A program made the position numbers and the translations under genes. A stretch of DNA of 64,000 nt from Welwitschia mirabilis (taxonomy: Eukaryota > Gnetophyta > Gnetopsida > Welwitschiales), in contig JBOZIK010000001.1 in assembly GCA_051453625.1 (NCBI GenBank), positions 158,713,200-158,777,199 on the forward strand, read 5' to 3'. The notes below the pieces were generated by a model. It did no database searches. It worked only from the letters and a program-made list of their open reading frames with translations, and was not told the origin of the DNA. Positions 11,733 to 22,447 of this stretch are shown here, piece by piece. Positions within the stretch are counted from its first letter, which is position 1. Every line of letters begins with the position of its first letter.

Positions 11733-13472
11733 TGTTGGTTGCCTAAATTACACTTCAAAAGGAATCAATTTTGAAAATAATATGATTACATTTAGGATTA
11801 GTATAAGATGATTTAACCAATGAATTTCATACACTTGAGAGCATAAGTTAACATACTAATTAAGCACATGATTTAAAAAGAATAATCATGATAATTCATA
11901 GTAAAAATCTCTTTTAATCATTTCATATTTTATTATGCCAAAAATAAAAAGAACAATGCAATTATCTAATAATGAAATGCAAAATGCATGATAAATAATG
12001 AATGAAAGTGCATGATAGTTAATTTCTAAGTTGTTATTGTCCAAACTTAGCTCTTATGATCTATATTGAATCATAATTAATCTATTAAAAGAATTAATAA
12101 AATAAAACATAAGCCATAAGAGATATAAGAAGAATTGTATAAAAATGAAAAACTTATTCAATTGTTCAAATGTCTGATGAAGTAGCTTAGTAGGGTAGTG
12201 ACTCCTAAATGGTAGATGCATAGCCTAACACCAAGAATTATTTCTTCTAATGTGGAAATAAAACTTTGATGCCTTTGAATGCATTTCTTAACATTCCTCC
12301 AATGTTAAAAGATGATGAAATAATGTTCATTGGAGGTTTTTATAATTGTTCTAGGGTAATTAAGGTAGAAGATTGATACAAGTAGAAAAGGATCATTAGG
12401 TAAAAACTAGATTGTAATTAACTTAGTTAAAAAGAAGTTATTAGTCTATCATGTTCACTGTTATCATGGGGAAACCATGGGCATGATAGGCCTTCACATT
12501 CAATCATAGATTACCATGTCATGATGTTATTAGAATTCAAATTTGAACTTTAACCAATGTATCATAGTCTGTGTCATGTGAATGACATATAGCATGATTG
12601 TAACCCTAACTACTAAGTTAGATTGCCATATCAGCAATTCCATGTCAGTAGATCCATTCCCTTTTTGAAGTTGTTTCATGGCTAGTATCATGGGATTGAC
12701 ATACGGAATGACAACTAATTCCTTGAGTTTTTTCTTTCAACTTTGGTTGAAATTTATCATGGTTAAAATCATGCTATTATGAGCTAAAATAAAGTGNNNN
12801 NNNNNNNNNNNNNNNNNNNNNNNNNNNNNNNNNNNNNNNNNNNNNNNNNNNNNNNNNNNNNNNNNNNNNNNNNNNNNNNNNNNNNNNNNNNNNNNNNNNN
12901 NNNNNNNNNNNNNNNNNNNNNNNNNNNNNNNNNNNNNNNNNNNNNNNNNNNNNNNNNNNNNNNNNNNNNNNNNNNNNNNNNNNNNNNNNNNNNNNNNNNN
13001 NNNNNNNNNNNNNNNNNNNNNNNNNNNNNNNNNNNNNNNNNNNNNNNNNNNNNNNNNNNNNNNNNNNNNNNNNNNNNNNNNNNNNNNNNNNNNNNNNNNN
13101 NNNNNNNNNNNNNNNNNNNNNNNNNNNNNNNNNNNNNNNNNNNNNNNNNNNNNNNNNNNNNNNNNNNNNNNNTCAAGTTAGTATACCATGTTAGTAGCTC
13201 CATTACCTTTTGAAGTGGTGTCGTGACTAGCATTGTGAGGATGATATGTAGGATTATAGCCAATTTCTTGAGTTATTTGCCTTCAACTTTAATTCAAATT
13301 TGTCATAGTTAAGATTCATATTGTTATAAGCTAAAATAAAGTGTTTAATCTCATAATTAACTCATTCTATTACTTCATAACCAAGTTCCTGAAAATAACT
13401 AAATTAAGCTCTTATTCCCTGAAAAACATCACTAATTACACTATCAAAACATGATAAATTGGTATTGCAATA
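11733..13472 (-). repeat. Gypsy-2 5' LTR
   Basis: The plus-strand start is tgttggttgcc at 11733, next to the primer site. The other end is taken at ...ggtattgcaa near 13470 by comparison with gypsy-1's ggtgttgcaaca. A 376-N gap (12797-13172) lies within, flanked by two diverged copies of a segment of about 170 bp. No second LTR of this family is in the window, so the far boundary is approximate. Confidence 0.6.
12623..13342. repeat. Diverged direct duplication around an N gap in gypsy-2 LTR
   Basis: 12623-12796 and 13173-13342 share the same order of words (ccatgtcagtag / ccatgttagtag, tccatt, ttttgaag, ctagtat / ctagcat, ttccttgag / ttcttgag, agctaaaataaagtg). The divergence shows these are real repeat units, not the duplicated contig ends seen at 6408-7386. 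The gap may hold further units. Confidence 0.7.
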
Positions 13473-13858
13473 AGGACATTTCTATTTAAGAGAGATATGA
13501 CTCTCTGCATGACTTTAACTTCATAGTTATAATAGTTAATACTACACAATAGGCTTTAGAAGATAATATAAAGCCCAATATAGACCTCTGTCTATGTAAG
13601 GTTTCCTTTGTCCACCACCAACAAAAACTCATATGTAGTTAAAAACATTAAGTATTTAAAAGGTAAAAGGTAATTTTCCTTTTTATTACTTTATTTAATT
13701 AGGATTAATAAAATTATTAAGTGTACAACAAAAGAAAAAGACTAACACATTGCAAAGGGAACTGATTATGGTATAGTTAAGCTAAGTAGATCTTTCTGAT
13801 CCTCCAACTTACATTAATTTATTCAAATTATAAGAATAGTCTAAGAAAAAGGAAAAAA

Positions 13859-14040
13859 ATCAAGTTAAGGAATATTAATCTACATCCCAACTTAACTTGA
13901 TAAGAGAGATTTATCTTACAATATTAAAAAAAGCCAAAAAAAACTCAAAAAAGGATGTAAATAGGAGCCTAAAAAGTAAGGAAAAGAGCTTAGAAGAATC
14001 AAATCTAGGTATCTTGCTTAACATCCCAACTTGATTTGAT
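13859..14040. repeat. Two related inverted repeats
   Basis: The first has perfect 11-bp arms (atcaagttaag at 13859-13869, cttaacttgat at 13891-13901). The second has 8-bp arms (atcaaatc at 13998-14005, gatttgat at 14033-14040). Both enclose the word acatcccaactt next to the right arm, so one hairpin unit seems to have been duplicated about 139 bp away. Confidence 0.6.
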
Positions 14041-14124
14041 CACAAAAAGTGAGTATTAGATTTACAAGTTGTATATGTATCTAAAAAGCTTGAAAAATAG
14101 CTTAAAAATTCAAAAAATAAAGAA

Positions 14125-14385
14125 ATGCATAAAACTGTGCATGTGCATAAAATAGATCTAAAAGCTAAATAATTACTAGCTAAAGTACATGTGTATAAAA
14201 CTAGGAAATGGATGAGTAATTACTCAAAAAACTACATGTGCATAAGAGATAGATAAAAGTTGAGAAATGGCTCAAAATTTTACATGTGCATGAAACATCA
14301 TCCAAAATTTAAAAACCAAAGATAACTAATCATTTAAAATTTTACATGTGTGTACAACAACATCCAAAATTGAAAAATTAGAAAA
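14125..14385. repeat. Degenerate array of 'acatgtgcataaaa' units
   Basis: The core word or a close variant occurs near 14139, 14188, 14235, 14281 and 14342, spaced about 46 to 60 bp. The sequence between units is also partly repeated (caaaatt, aaaaatt). Function unknown. Confidence 0.6.
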
Positions 14386-15359
14386 ATTCATTTCTAAAGA
14401 GTTGAACATGTAACCTAGTTATTGGAAGATAGACTCCTCTGTCATTACACTAAGACATTAACCTATAAAAGAACTTGTAATGTCATAATGAAATTTTATA
14501 TACTATCAGATCTTATAGCTAACTTAGCTAAGTTTGAACTTGGCAAGATAGAGGGGAGGTCGTAAGTAGTTAATAGGTAGCAAGCACAGAGATAGATGCA
14601 CATACATAGTCAAGCCATAAGAAATCAGATGTAGTAAGCAATATTAGAGAAGACACATAGAGGAAGAACACAATAAGATCAGAGTTATATATCTCTAAGC
14701 AAGAGTGCAAGGAGAGGGTAGTATGTGGAGGAAGTGCAGGGTTTTATAGTAGGCCAATGATAGGATAGAATTATGGTAAGTCACATTTAGCACTAGTAGA
14801 TAGGAATGTGTAAGTAGATTGATGAGGATGGTAGTGGATAAATGCAGCTACCCTATAGAAACAAATTTCAAAAAAACATAGTTAAATCCATAGTCACACT
14901 TAGGAATCTCATAAAAGTTGGAGATATAAAAGGATGCAAAAAGAACACTAATGTGAAACTCAATAGTATCATCTTTGCAATTAGGTTTGATGATGTTTTA
15001 TTAGGCTGTCAAGTACAAGAAAGGTAGCATAATAGTAAGAAAAATTAAAAACCTAGTAGAAAATGCAGTGACTAGATTGATCTCAATGACGACGTAGAGA
15101 AATGGAGTAAGTAGCAATGCACAACAAATAGAGGTAAGAGTAAAGAAAGATTAATAAAATAGGAGCAATAATAAACTAGCATCAGGAGACACTCAATGGA
15201 TAGCATAGATAGTAGTAGAAATGTGGGAGGTGAATAACACAGGTCAGAGAACTAACAACAACATAGGAAATCAACAATAGAGGCAAAGTAGTAAGGTCAC
15301 AGGCAAGTGTAGTAGTGTAGCAAGGTGATGGCATAGAACACCTAGTTAATGAGGGTTAA

Positions 15360-15700
15360 AGCATTATCAAAGAACCCAAAAATAAATTTCTATTTTCTTT
15401 TAAAAAATAATTTACTTAAAAAAAAATTTTGTTTGGTTTAAAAAAATATATCTAAAGAACACCCTTTAAAAAATTATTTTCTTAAGAGAAAAAACAGTGG
15501 AGAAAAACCCTTAAAAAATTTTATTTTATTAATCAAAAAACATCAAACCGCTCTAAAAATATACTTCCTTAAAAGTATCTTTTCCATTTACACAAAAAAA
15601 AAGGTATCCCTTAAAAAAAAAAAAAAGAGTTGGAGTTTGCCCTTTTCCCAAAAAAATTTAAATTTTCCTTTTAAAACAAATACTTTAACAAGGAAAAACA
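15360..15700. repeat. A-rich low-complexity tract
   Basis: Many runs of six or more A are broken by short pyrimidine words, including a run of 15 A near 15617. No coding signal. Confidence 0.8.
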
Positions 15701-15843
15701 ATTGGATAAGAAGATACAAAGGAAGGGACAAAATAAAAGCCTAAGAATCCCTTGAAAAGGGCCTCAAAAAAACTCTAAATAAGCCACTAGAATCTCTAAA
15801 GCTTAAGAATAGCTAAAGAGAGCTCCACAAGTTCTCCTCTAAA

Positions 15844-15855
15844 GCTCTGATACCA
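15844..15855 (-). other. Initiator-Met primer-binding site (copia type)
   Basis: The minus strand reads tggtatcagagc, a perfect match to the usual plant copia primer site complementary to initiator tRNA-Met. It marks the junction between a 5' LTR on the right and an element interior on the left. Confidence 0.75.
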
Positions 15856-15860
15856 CTTTT

Positions 15861-16288
15861 TGGAAACAAAAGAGCAAGAACATGAGCAACTTTTTTTTAA
15901 AATTAAAATTTTATTTCTTAAAAAATATTCTCCATTACTTATTACAAAGAAGATCTTTTTATAAAGGCAAGGATACTATTAAGGTTTTTCTAAGGGTTTC
16001 ATGTCCCCTTAGGTATGGGACCACATTGTACATATAAGCATTAGTAAAAATAAGGAGATATACTAATCATGGTATATTAAATGCAATAGTTTTAAAAATA
16101 AATAAAATAATATTTATATAATCACTAAAAATTATATCATTAAAATGAATAAGAAAAGACTATAAAAATAATATTATTCATTATAGTAGTTACAAGCAAA
16201 GAAAGCATTTAAGATAATAATTACATCACAATGAGTTTTTACTAATAAAGTAAAGAATTACATCTCAAATAATAATATGCTAATAAAT
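15861..16288 (-). repeat. Probable copia 5' LTR, interrupted by a retrocopy
   Basis: It begins (plus strand) tggaaaca five bases from the primer site. A minus-strand TATA box (tttataaaaag at about 15965-15955) sits about 100 bp from the LTR end, the expected layout. The far end is not visible, because the sequence is broken at 16289 by the inserted retrocopy and may resume at 17233. Confidence 0.5.
16271..16288. repeat. Left target-site duplication of retrocopy
   Basis: aataatatgctaataaat, repeated without mismatch at 17215-17232. Eighteen bases is far longer than the 4 to 6 bp made by LTR integrases and is typical of LINE-machinery insertions. Confidence 0.85.
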
Positions 16289-17214
16289 GTTAGGAACCCT
16301 ACTCCTGATGAAACAGCAGCTCATTCTAGCCTTAGCAATAAGGGGACGTCTTCATCCCTAGCTCACTTAGAAAGTTCGTCTTCGTCCCTAGCGTAACAGA
16401 AAACTCTCGAGGAGTATTCTCCTACCTTAGCCTAAGCTTAGTCTCCAACTCATCCTTCCCTAGCTTTAGGCCCTTATTCTCCAATTCACCCTTCCCTGGA
16501 ATAAGGTGGGAATGCCTAGCACTCTTCTTCTCCAGCTTCAGGCCCTAGTTCTCCCCAAAGCTCTATTTTTGACTCCTATTCAATGGAATCCTGATCCCAA
16601 ACTCAGGAACTTAATGTGAATGTAGCCAGAAGGGAGGTTCTTTTAGCAATAATTCAGGGATTGAAAAGATGCCCATTTGTTACCCTGGATCTCTCTCACC
16701 AAGCTTTACCATAGGCCATAAAGTTAACTTATAAGAAGAAAGCACTCTATGTCCATCCAGATAAGAATGTGATTGGTGTTGAAGAATTAAAGGAAATAAA
16801 TTAATCCTTTGAGGTGCTCTCAGATGACCTAGGCATATTTCTACTCGAACACAACCATGGCAACATGTTTCCTTTCTGTAGAGGACCATATTCCTCTTTC
16901 TATTTGATTTTGTCCCTATTATTTTGAGTTCTTTGTAAGTTTTAGTTTCAAGGGGCAGTTTTTCCCCCAGTTTTTAGGAGTTTTAAGTAATTTTTATGGT
17001 TGTTTCCATTAGTTCTTATACCCTTTTAGGCAACTTCTTGATATGTTATTTTAGAGGACCGGTTTTGCCCTCTTTTTGGCTTGCTGTTTTAGGTCTGTTT
17101 TCCTACGACTAGTTTAACTCACTGCTATAAATAGTTCAATGCTTATGTAACACTCGGGTATTTTTGTTCCCTAATGTACATTTTCTAGTTTAATATACAT
17201 ACTTTTTTTAAAAA
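16289..17214 (+). mobile_element. LINE-mobilised retrocopy (processed pseudogene), 926 bp
   Basis: The block is bounded by a perfect 18-bp direct repeat and ends in a short A run (17210-17216, overlapping the repeat). Its base composition is clearly richer in G and C than its surroundings, with polypyrimidine and CCCT words absent elsewhere. It contains a broken J-domain frame (16700-16825) followed by about 390 bp that could be 3' untranslated sequence. These features fit a reverse-transcribed mRNA. The A run is short. A SINE or truncated LINE is the main alternative. It is one of the few traces of host genic sequence in the window. Confidence 0.6.
16622..16909 (+). pseudogene. J-domain (DnaJ/HSP40-like) fragment in the retrocopy
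   Basis: One plus-strand frame gives AIKLTYKKKALYVHPDKN (from 16718), then a short spacer, LKEIN, a stop, and SFEVLSDD. This matches the J-domain layout: helix II rich in Lys/Arg, the invariant HPD turn (codons 16754-16762), then helix III ending in E-V-L-S-D. J proteins stimulate the ATPase of HSP70 chaperones through HPD. The frame has a TAG at 16712-16714 and a TAA at 16802-16804, so it is dead. The sequence after EVLSD does not follow the usual family pattern. The parent gene cannot be named from here. Confidence 0.55.
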
Positions 17215-17232
17215 AATAATATGCTAATAAAT
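17215..17232. repeat. Right target-site duplication of retrocopy
   Basis: Identical to 16271-16288. It directly follows the A run of the insert. Confidence 0.85.
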
Positions 17233-17963
17233 AAAGAGTTTAGTAATTAGATCAACTTAGTGAGTCCCATAAGATAAAAAAATATTTTGATATAGTTTCT
17301 GTCTAACTATTTAGACTAAATCTTTGGAACCTAAAAAATTAAGACATGACATATTAGTATTTTGATATATACTACACATACTTAGTATTCTTTTTTATAC
17401 TTCTTTCCATTTTTGAATCCTTGATTTAATGCTTCCTCATTTCTTGGTAAGCATTAAACTACTAAATATATGCACTATAATGAAAGTTTTCTTATCTTTC
17501 TTTATTTTAATAATTAATCTATAGATATTTATTTTCTTCCTACTTTAAAAAATAAAAAGAAAATAAAAGACGTAGTGAAATATTAGGTTGATAAATAATA
17601 GTATATTTTTAATATATTAAATGAAGTTGATTATATGCTACACCTTTATTTGTGTCTTAGCAAATACATTAAAACATCTTTTAATGAGAGTTAGAGGATT
17701 TGAAATATAAATAATAATTAAAATAATTATGAATGATGAACATTTAATAGTTTGAAATTAATAATATTGAAATCAATTAAAAGAAGATAAATACAACTTG
17801 AATTACAATTATAAATTACTTTAGTTTATAGAGACATAATTTAGTTTTTTTTTTTTTAGGATAGTGTATTTTAGGTTGATATGTCCCTTCAATAGTACAT
17901 TGTTTTCTTTTTTTTTTTCCATACTATTAACACGTTTTACTTCTTATGTTCTCTTAAAAAAAA
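17233..17963. other. AT-rich stretch without recognisable features
   Basis: Only short frames and T/A homopolymers (for example near 17840 and 17910) are seen. It may contain the remainder of the LTR that begins at 15861, but no second copy is available for comparison. Confidence 0.5.
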
Positions 17964-19411
17964 TGTTTTAAGGATTAATTTAAACTCAAAGGGAAGGGAT
18001 GAATAAGATTTAACAAATAAAAATTTAAACTAAATAATAGAATGAAAAATGCACAATAGAAGACCTTACTAAAATAATGTGGTTCCTCTACCTAGGTATG
18101 TCCAGATATAAAGGATATCTTCTACTCACACCTCTGGATATTATTAACCTATAAGAAAATAGTGGTTTTTTAGTGCACCATCAACCTTATAACAAATGAA
18201 AGTCCTCTCGCAAGATAGCACTCTCTTCCCCTCAAGGGAATAATGGTTTTTTGGCTCACCAATAACCTTTATTACAAACAAGTGATTACAATCATAATAA
18301 CAATTGCACACCCCTATAAGGATTGCCTTACAAAGTATTTGATATTTAAGAAATGGACTCTACAACAATATTCAGTAATAAGATAGTACATAATGAATAA
18401 TCAAAATGCAATATGATAACAAGCTTAAATATTTGCTTTGATGAAGATTTAAGATCTTAAAGTTGTTGTTACATTTACAAGTATGAATGAATAATGTGGT
18501 AATAAGGATTCAAAAAGCAAATGAAAATAGTAGAGATAGCTCCTTTGTAATGATGTCTTGATTCTTCATGATAAGAGCCTTTTACTTATGCAAGCTTTCT
18601 TTTGTTCTGATCATTAAAAGTGAAGAAATATCTATATTTTAATTAATCAATGAAGTGCTAAAAGTTATTTTTTAATAATTACATTAAGGCTTTATAACAC
18701 TGAAAAAGATCTAGCTATTTGAGCTTAGAAGGTAACTTTTAAATCTATAACCACTGTGTAATAGATAGCTAAGTCTATGCTTTAGGTTCATAACTTCATT
18801 TTAAATTCACATGAACTTTGATTCAAGATGTCTTGAATTTTATAGATGTCTTCATTCTAGATGTCTTTATTTTTGTAGATTTCTGTTTTTCATATGTTTT
18901 ATTTTTGTAGATGTCTTGGTTCAACTTACCCAGATTTTGATAAAATTTGTAATTAGTATCCTTGCGCCTTCGAGATGATGAATCTATTTTGTAAAAGCTG
19001 ATAGATCAACTAAAATTTGAGATATTAGTTAAAACCAAATTAACTCTATTACCTATTTTGTCTTAGTATAGACATCTTTAATTTTTATAGATGTTTTCAT
19101 CTATATTAGGTTCAACTTTTAATTTAGTCATCTTGAATATGGTATATGTCTTTTTTCCTATTACTAAATTCCAGTTCATTTAAGATGTCTTTAGATTTCT
19201 AGACATCTTTACTTGAGACATCTTCAATTTCCTAGACATCTTCAAACAATTGATTTGATAGTGTAGCATTTGATCTTTTTCATAAGATGTTCTATCTAAG
19301 AATCCATTATGATCTAGTGCCTATCAAGGTCTGATGTTCTTGTAATGATCTGTCTACATAATGATATAAAATATTTGACAAGTGGAATCATTAAAACTAG
19401 ACTTTCCAACA
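17964..19411 (-). repeat. Copia-3 left LTR (3' LTR)
   Basis: 18539-19411 aligns with 22450-23256 in the same orientation. The inner end is ...tttccaaca at 19411, facing the polypurine tract. The outer boundary near 17964 is uncertain and was placed by its position before a 'gggaagggatgaataag' segment like the starts of other copia LTRs here. About twelve copies of agatgtctt or its complement occur between 18820 and 19260. Confidence 0.7.
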
Positions 19412-19424
19412 ATCTTTCCATTTT
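19412..19424 (-). other. Polypurine tract of copia-3
   Basis: The minus strand reads aaaaatggaaaga and one further base before the TGTTGG start of the LTR. It is the usual position and composition for a copia polypurine tract. Confidence 0.55.
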
Positions 19425-20149
19425 TGATGATATCCAAAACTTGGTAAATCTCATTAGTACAATCTCATCTAAACAATTGAAATTAGATATTTTTATTCTA
19501 GTGAAATTCTCATAATTACTAGTTGTAATAATCATGATATCCACTACTTAAAATAAGATGAATATAGATAGATATCACTTAAAGAATCAAAATACATAAT
19601 CAACCACTTGAAAATAAAATCACATAAATATACCTTTTGAGAAATCAAAAACATTTGATAAACTCTCAATTGAAATATACTAATCAAGATAGACTATTAT
19701 TATGTAAAATCATTTTAATCATCAAATAATCATAACCAAAATATTACATAGTTAAAGAATGTACTAATTATTTATTAAAACTTCTCCTCCTTTTTGAACA
19801 ATAGAGAAAAGAAATATAAATTTAGGATTCTAAAGCTCCTCATACACATGTGCCTCCCTAGGATTCTGATACTAATTAAGGTTCTGTAAATAATTTTTAC
19901 CAATAGTACATGTAAATATGTTTATAATTCTTAAGACATCTTACCAAGAGACATTTGCAATGATTGAGATGTCTACAATAAAAGTCCCAGAATTTGAAAA
20001 GATCAATAACTAATGTAATCATAATAATACCACTTCGAAAAGATAAATATCAAGCACATAATTTAACTTTACCTACATCAAACTACATCTAATCATAATC
20101 TCTACTCATAAGATAAATACAATGTGTAGTTAAGAAATTAAAAGATATT

Positions 20150-21640
20150 ATCTATTTTCTTACCTAATTGGGTAAGTATCAATTCCTAAGTTTCTATAGA
20201 ATTTTACATATCTTTCAATACTTAGAGATTCTATAAAAATATCTGCAAGTTAATCATATGTATTGATGTATTGCATTATAATATCTTTGTTTTGAACATG
20301 TTCTCTGAGAAAGTGATGTTGGATTTCAATGTGATTGGTACTTGAGTGTTGTATAGGAATGGCACTCTTGTTATCATAGTAAATAGGAATGCTATTCATA
20401 AAGAGATCAAAATATTTTAATATTTGCTTCCTCCATAGAAGTTATGCACAGCAACTCTCTATAGCAATATACTCAGCTTCAACTAAAGATAAAGTGGTTG
20501 ATTTTTATTTTTTACTATTCTAATGTATTAGGCATTTGCTAAACAAAAAGCACATTCCACTTATGCTTCTTTTGTCATCTTTGCAACTTTCCCAATCTGC
20601 ATTACAATACCATACAAGATCAAGTGAGAAGTTCTTTAAGTATCAAATGCCCTAATTAGTAGTACCTTGTAAGTAGTGAAAAATTCTTTTGATAGCTACA
20701 ATATGTAATTCTATAGGATCACTTTAATAATGTGCACAAATTCCTATACTTAACATAATATTAGATTGAATAGCTATAAGGTATAATAAACTACCAATCA
20801 TACCTCTGTATAGCTTTTGATCCACTTTCTTACCATTTTCGTCTTTGTCTAATTTGGTGTTTTGATTCATGGGAGTGTGTTTTGCTTTGTAATTATTTAA
20901 ACCATATTTAAATATCAAATTTTTAATATATTTATCTTATGAAATAAATGTACCTTTCTTATGTTTCATAACTTAAAGTCCTAAGAAGTTGTTTATTTTG
21001 CCCATAAGACTTATTTCAAATTCATCTTGCATAATCTTAGCAAAATTATTACACAAGGATTCACTAGCAGCACCAAAAATAATATGATATACATAAATTT
21101 AAATAATAATAAAATATTTAACATCCTTTTTAAAGAATAATGTCACATTTTATGTACCTCTTTTAAAGTCATTTTTAATCAAATGACTTGAGAGTTTTTC
21201 ATATCAAGCTCTTGGAGCTTGTTTAAGATCATAGAGAGTCTTCTTTAATTTGTACATATGATCAAATTTTTGTAAGTCAATGGACCCATTCAATTATTTA
21301 ATATACACTTCTTCTTAAAGATTTTCATTAAAAAAGGCACTTTGAACATCCATTTGATAAAGTTTAAAATCTTTTATACAAGTAAAAACTATAAGCATTT
21401 TTATTTATTTCATATGAGCTATAAGAAAAAAAGGTTTTTTCAAGGTTAGTTAGTTCTTGTTGATTGTAACCTTTTTCCACTAGTCTTGATTTATTTTTAG
21501 TAACATTTTCATGCTCATCTATTTTATTTCTAAAAACCCACTTGGTTCTAATAACTAGTCTGTTATAAGGTCTTGGAATAATTTCCTAAACATTGCATCT
21601 TTCAAATTGATTAAGCTCTTCTTGCATAGCAAACATCCAA
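20150..21640 (-). pseudogene. Copia-3 reverse transcriptase and RNase H
   Basis: The minus strand carries the copia RT C-terminal signature KLDKDENGKKVDQKLYRGM and GSLLYLIAIQSNIML (20918-20724). RNase H follows with EAEYIAIESCCA and LLWRKQILK (about 20480-20410), ending in LADIFIESL near 20220. The RT catalytic box at 21095-21084 reads YVYH where YVDD is required, so both catalytic aspartates are lost. Upstream RT blocks are recognisable to about 21640 but riddled with stops. This enzyme pair makes the cDNA and removes the RNA template. Confidence 0.85.
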
Positions 21641-21863
21641 TGTTTATAATTTTCTACTTCTTTGAGATTTTTAGGTTTAAGTTGAAAAATACAACATGCA
21701 TAACCATAAAATTCTTGAGTATGATTTTTAGTTGAATGACTTCATTAGGACTTCCTATGATGTTTTTTGTGAAGTGACTCTTATTTAGCCTTATCATGAT
21801 TAATGGATTTTCTTTTTCTAATTCTCCTTCTTTTTCTTCTTTCCTATCATATTGAACTTGAGA

Positions 21864-22440
21864 TTATCTAGAGGATTTATCAATTTGTATAACAGTATAT
21901 TCATCTTCTACATTCACAATATTTAACTCAATATTATTTATTTTAATATTTATTATTTCCTCAACTACATGGGTCTTGTTATTGTACACTCTATAAGCTT
22001 TACTAACCATAGAATATCCTAGAAAAATTCCTTCATCAAATTTTGAATCAAATTTTCTCAAATACCTTTTATTTAGAATAAAGCACTTTAAACCAAAGAT
22101 ATGAAAACACTTAACAGAAGGTTTTCTACCTAACCATGGTTCATATAAAGTTTTAGAAGTGAATCTTCTTACCAAAACTCTGTTGAAAATATAACAAGTT
22201 GTATTGATTACTTCTATCCAAAAATAATATGATACCTTTTTGTCATACATCATTGTCCTTGATAAATCATTGAGAACTCTATTATTTTTAGCTACTCCAT
22301 TTTGTTGGGGAGTTCTTAAAGTAAAGAATTAGTGTAGAATGTCAAATTATTCACAGAATTTCCTAAACTTTGCATTTTTGAATTTAGTGCCATTATCATT
22401 GTGTATATAGCTACTACATAAAATGTTTTTAGAATGTCAA
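21864..22440 (-). pseudogene. Copia-3 integrase, C-terminal half
   Basis: The frame at 22253-21864 reads YYFWIEVINTTCYIFNRVL, then GRKPSVKCFHIFGLKCF and KFDSKFDEGIFLGYS, all typical of copia integrase C-termini. Upstream, TPQQNGVAKNNRVLND contains the third catalytic site; the Glu is Lys (AAA, 22289-22287). The frame continues to about 22440, where it meets LTR sequence without any zinc-binding domain. The deletion and the lost Glu rule out activity. Confidence 0.85.
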
Positions 22441-22447
22441 AGTGTAC

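Larger units (their letters stand above)
7507..13472 (-). mobile_element. Gypsy-2: Athila-like gypsy element, 5' part only
   Basis: Read on the minus strand this gives LTR (13472-11733), primer site, gag, protease linker, protease and RT, then stops abruptly at the end of gypsy-1's LTR. Gag and linker are clearly related to gypsy-1. The missing remainder of pol, together with the 3' LTR, is expected upstream of the window if gypsy-1 landed inside this copy. Confidence 0.8.
13473..15843 (-). mobile_element. Non-coding interior of a probable non-autonomous copia-type element
   Basis: An initiator-Met primer site and an LTR-like sequence stand to the right (15844 onward, minus strand), so this stretch should be the element interior. 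No gag or pol motif appears in any frame. It holds two hairpins, a degenerate array and A-rich tracts, listed separately. A 61-codon plus-strand frame at 14842-15027 is not recognisable. A matching left LTR was not found, so the left boundary is unknown and the assignment is tentative. Confidence 0.4.

Noticed and set aside
14125-14385. CRISPR-like array
   Set aside because: Repeats are degenerate and unevenly spaced, there are no cas genes, and the DNA is clearly plant-type nuclear sequence.
16680-16889. 69-codon minus-strand frame in the retrocopy
   Set aside because: It is the shadow of the plus-strand J-domain frame.
16289-17214. Solo LTR as an explanation for the 926-bp block
   Set aside because: It starts tgtt-like and has a tataaatag word near its end, but the 18-bp target duplication and A run do not fit LTR integration.
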